Assembly (NCBI RefSeq): GCF_047675955.1
Contig: NC_132928.1
Span: 44,758,889 to 44,822,888 of the forward strand
Reading direction: 5' to 3'
Origin: Chlorocebus sabaeus
Taxonomy: Eukaryota; Chordata; Mammalia; Primates; Cercopithecidae
Length of the DNA: 64,000 nucleotides
This document shows, in pieces, positions 60,261 through 64,000 of the stretch (positions are counted from its first letter, which is position 1; every line of letters starts with the position of its first letter). Under the pieces are notes generated by a model. The model did not search any database. It was given only the letters and a program-made list of their open reading frames with translations, and was not told where the DNA came from. Both the position numbers and the translations under genes were made by a program.

Positions 60261-61050
60261 GGGATTTAGAAAAGGACTGGCTGAAATTTCAAGGAAGGGA
60301 GTTTCTGTGGACATGCAATATGACACCAAAATCATGGATAGGAACAGAAATTATTTTAGTCAAAAGCCAAATGTAATGAAACTGTTAAGAAAAATGATTT
60401 AGTGACTGTGTTTTACATGTTTATTATACTTCTCATTACATTTGAGTTATTTCCCCACTTACGTTCATTTGTTTGTGTGCAGGTAGAATAGAGTGGGGAC
60501 AAGGGGATGGAAGGGTGGGTGTGCATCATGTGAAAATGAAGAGGACTTGGGGCAGAGCAAGATCGCCTCATAGAAGCCTCCAGCGATTGTCCTCCCTGCA
60601 GGAACACCAAATTGTACAACTATTCACACAAAATCACATTTATAAGAACCAAAAATCAGGTGATTACAGTACCTGTTTTTAACTTCCTATCACTGAAAGA
60701 GGCAACAAAAAGGATAGGAGAGGCAGTCTTGAATTGCCTATACCACCTGGTCTTCCATCCCCTGGCCGCGGTCGCATGGCACAGAGACAGATCTGTACGC
60801 TTGGGGGAGGGAGAGCACAGGAACTTTGCATTGGAACTCAGTGCTGCCCTGTTACAGTGGAAAGCAATGTCAGGCAGAACTCAGCTGACACCCATGGAGG
60901 GAGCATTTAAACAAGCCCTAGCCAGGGCGGAACCACCCACCCAGTGGTCAGAACCTGAGTGCTGGCAAGCTAAAGTGCTTTAGGGTCCTAAATAAACTTG
61001 AAAGGCAGTCTAGACCACAAAGACTGCAATTCCTAGGCAAGTCCTGGTGC

Positions 61051-61950
61051 TGTGCTGGTCTTGGAGCCAGTGGACTTGGGGGACACGTGACCCAATAACA
61101 CACCAGCTGGGGTGGTGAAGGGAGTGCTTGCATCACCACTCCCCTAACCCCAGGCAGCGCAGCTTGCATCTTCTGGAAGGACTCCTTCCTTCTGCTTCAG
61201 GAGAGGGAAGAGTAAAGAGGACTTTGTCTTGCAACTTGGAAACCAGCTCAGCCACAGTAGAATAGGGGACCAGGCAAAGTCCTGAGGCCCCCATTCCAGC
61301 CTCTAGTTCCCAAAGGACATTTCTAAAGACATCCTGGGCCAGAAAGGAACTTGCTACCTTGAAGGGAAGGCCCCTGTCCTGGCAGGATTCATCACCTGCT
61401 GGCTAAAGAGCCCTTGGGCCTTGAATAAACATCAACAGTGCCCAGGCAGTACTCGCCATGGGCATTGAGTGAGACTCAGAGCTGTGCTGGATTCAGGTAT
61501 GATCCAGCACATTCCCAGCTGTGGCGGCCACAGAGAGAGACTCTTCTGCTTGCGTAAAGGAGAGGAAAGAGTGTAAAAGATTTTGTCTTGTGGCTTGGGT
61601 GCCAGCCCAGCTGCAGTAGAATAGAGCACCAGGTAGATTCCTAAGGTTTCTGACTCCAGGTCCTGGCTCCAGGATGGCATCTCTAGACCTGCTCAGGGCC
61701 TGGGGGAACTCACCACTCTGAAAATAAGGACACAAGCCAAGCTCATCTTGCTATCTGCAAATTGTAGGGCCCTAAGGCCTTGAGCAAACATAGGTTGTAG
61801 GCAGGCAGTGGTTATCACAGGCCTTGGGTGAGTCCTAGTGCTGTGCCTGGCCTCAGGTCTGACCAAGTATAGTCCCAGTGGTGATGGCCACTGGGTGCTT
61901 GTGTCACCCCTCCTCCAGCTCCAGGCAGCTCAGCACAGAGAAAGAGACTT
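61051..61950 (+). repeat. Tandem 5' UTR units of the L1
   Basis: TGTGCTGG-type anchors occur at 61051, 61483 and 61842; TTCTGCTT anchors at 61190 and 61544 are 354 bp apart. Units share GTAGAATAG(G/A)G(G/C)ACCAGG, the TTTGTCTTG word and CCTTGGGCCTTGAATAAACA-like ends. Unit 2 lacks a stretch of about 75 bp that units 1 and 3 carry, which explains the uneven spacing. Confidence 0.75.
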
Positions 61951-62920
61951 CATTTGTTTTGGAGAAAGCAAGGGACGAGAACAAGACTCTACTCGGTAAT
62001 CCAGGAATTTTTTCTGGATCTTATCCAAGACCACCAAGGTGGTATCTCTATGAATCCGTAAGAGCCATAGCATTACTTAATGCAGATATGGCAGAAGTGA
62101 CCAAAAACTTAGATGATAACACCTAAGTCCCTTTGAATACCTGGAAAGCCTTCCTAAGAAGGAAGAGTACAAACAAGCCCAGACTGAGAACACTACAATA
62201 AATATCTAACTCTTCAATGCCCAGACACTGATGAACATCCACAAGCATCAAGACCATCCAGGAAAACATGACCTCACCAAAACTAAATAAGGCACCAGGG
62301 ACCAATCTTGGAGAGACAGAGATATTTGACCTTTCAGGCAGAGAGTTCAAAATAGCTGTTGTGAGGAAATTCACCAAAATTCAAGATAACACAGAGGAGG
62401 AATTCAGAATCCTATCAGATAAATTTAACAAAGATATTTAAATAAGTAAAAAGAATTAAGCAGAAATTCTGGAGTTGAAAAATGTAATTGACATACTGAA
62501 GAATGCATCAAAGTCCCTTAATAACAGAACTGATCAAGCAGGAGAAAGAATTAGTGAGCTTGAAGACAGGCTGTTTGAAAATACACAATCAGAGGAGATT
62601 AAAGAAAAAAGAATGAAGCATGCCTAGAAGATCTAGAAAATAGTCTCAAAAGGGCAAGTCTGAGTTACTGGCCTTAAAGAGGAGGTAGACAGACAGATAG
62701 GGATAGAAAGTTCATTCAAAGGAATAATAAAAAGGCTTTCTAAACCTCAATAAATATATAAATATTCAAGTACAAGAAGGTTATAGAACACCTTACTTGG
62801 GTTATAGGTTTAACCCAAATAAGACTATCTTAAGACATCCAGTAATTAAACTCTGATGGTCAAGGATAAAGAAAGGATCCTAAAAGAAGCAAGAGAAAAG
62901 AAATAAATAACATACTATTG

Positions 62921-63274
<354 letters not shown>

Positions 63275-64000
63275 TTAGTGGAAACCTTGCAGGCCAGAAG
63301 AAAGTAACATGACATATTTCAAGTACCGAAGGAAAAAAAAAAATACCTCGTATCCTAGAATAGTATATCCAGCAAAAATACCCTTCAAACATGAAAGATA
63401 AATAGGGACTTTCTTAGACAAGCTAAGGGATTTCATCAATGCCAGACCTGTCCTACAAGAAATGCTACAGGGAGTCCTTCAATCTGAAAGTAAAGGACAA
63501 TAATGAGCAATAGGAAAGCATTTGAAGGTTCAAACTCACTAGTAACAGTAAGTACACAGAAAAAGCCAGAATATTATAAAACACTGTAATTGTGGTATGT
63601 AAACTACTCACATCTTGAGTAGAAAGACTAAAAGATGGACTGATCAAAAATAATAACTATAAGTTTTCAAGGCATAGACAATACAATAAGCTATAAATAT
63701 AACAACAGAAAATTAAAAAGTGGATTAACAGAAAGTTAAAAGGATGAAGTTAACGTATAGAGTTTTTATTAGTTTTCTCTTTGCTTGTTTGTTTATGCAA
63801 TCAGTGTCAAGTTGTCATCAGTTTAAGGGGTTCTAAGAGACTATTTGCAAGCCTCATGGTAGCCTCAAATAAAAAATCATATAACAAACAAAAAATAAAA
63901 ATCAAGAAATTAAAAACACCACCAGAGAAAGATCCTCTTCACCAATAAAATGACAGAAAGTAAGAAAAGAAGGAAGAGAAAACCAAAAAGCAATCAGAAA

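Overview
This is vertebrate, specifically primate, nuclear DNA and very probably human. It carries about 26 Alu-derived copies (AluJ-, S- and Y-like, plus two monomeric fossils), L1 fragments of several ages, and many older mammalian repeats (L2, MIR, MaLR-type LTRs, hAT-type DNA transposons). Alu SINEs restrict the source to primates. The sequence alone does not separate human from other apes.

The only protein-coding sequence I can support is the first coding exon of NIBAN1 (FAM129A, Niban), on the + strand at 19206-19260. It encodes MGGSASSQLDEGKCAYIR plus one base of the next codon, then a GT splice donor at 19261. It lies in a CpG island (about 18870-19620) that forms the promoter. I recall NIBAN1 as a human 1q25.3 gene of more than 150 kb, so about 45 kb of this window (19261-64000) is the 5' part of its intron 1. 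I did not find exon 2. Positions 1 to about 19000 are 5' flanking sequence.

Layout. 1-18500: upstream flank with two L2 copies in + orientation, an MLT1-type LTR, MIRs, a 5'-truncated antisense L1 with two nested Alus and its target-site duplication, and an L2 in - orientation split by an AluY-like copy. 18546-18730: MER5A-like element. 18870-19620: CpG island and exon 1. 19680-21860: repeat-free first part of intron 1. 21860-39600: Alus, a twin-primed (internally inverted) L1, old L1 and LTR-like pieces, MIR/L2. 39640-41100 and 43880-47900: repeat-poor blocks. 47900-58460: Alus, a fossil Alu monomer that keeps 7SL-specific bases, an Alu inside an Alu, and an antisense L1 3' end. 60540-64000: the 5' half of an older sense-oriented L1 with tandem 5' UTR units, running off the window.

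I saw no operon, CRISPR, phage or defence system, and I do not claim a new biological system. Most long open frames are products of Alu, L1, L2 or CpG-island sequence. The observations most worth checking are: a 184-bp inverted-repeat pair 4 kb apart with a perfect 35-bp core; the stop-free in-frame leader before the NIBAN1 start codon; ATF4-type motifs in the first 1.6 kb of intron 1; two same-oriented CTCF-like motifs on either side of the promoter; and the unexplained repeat-poor block at 43.9-47.9 kb. Repeat family names come from my memory of the consensus sequences, not from a database search.
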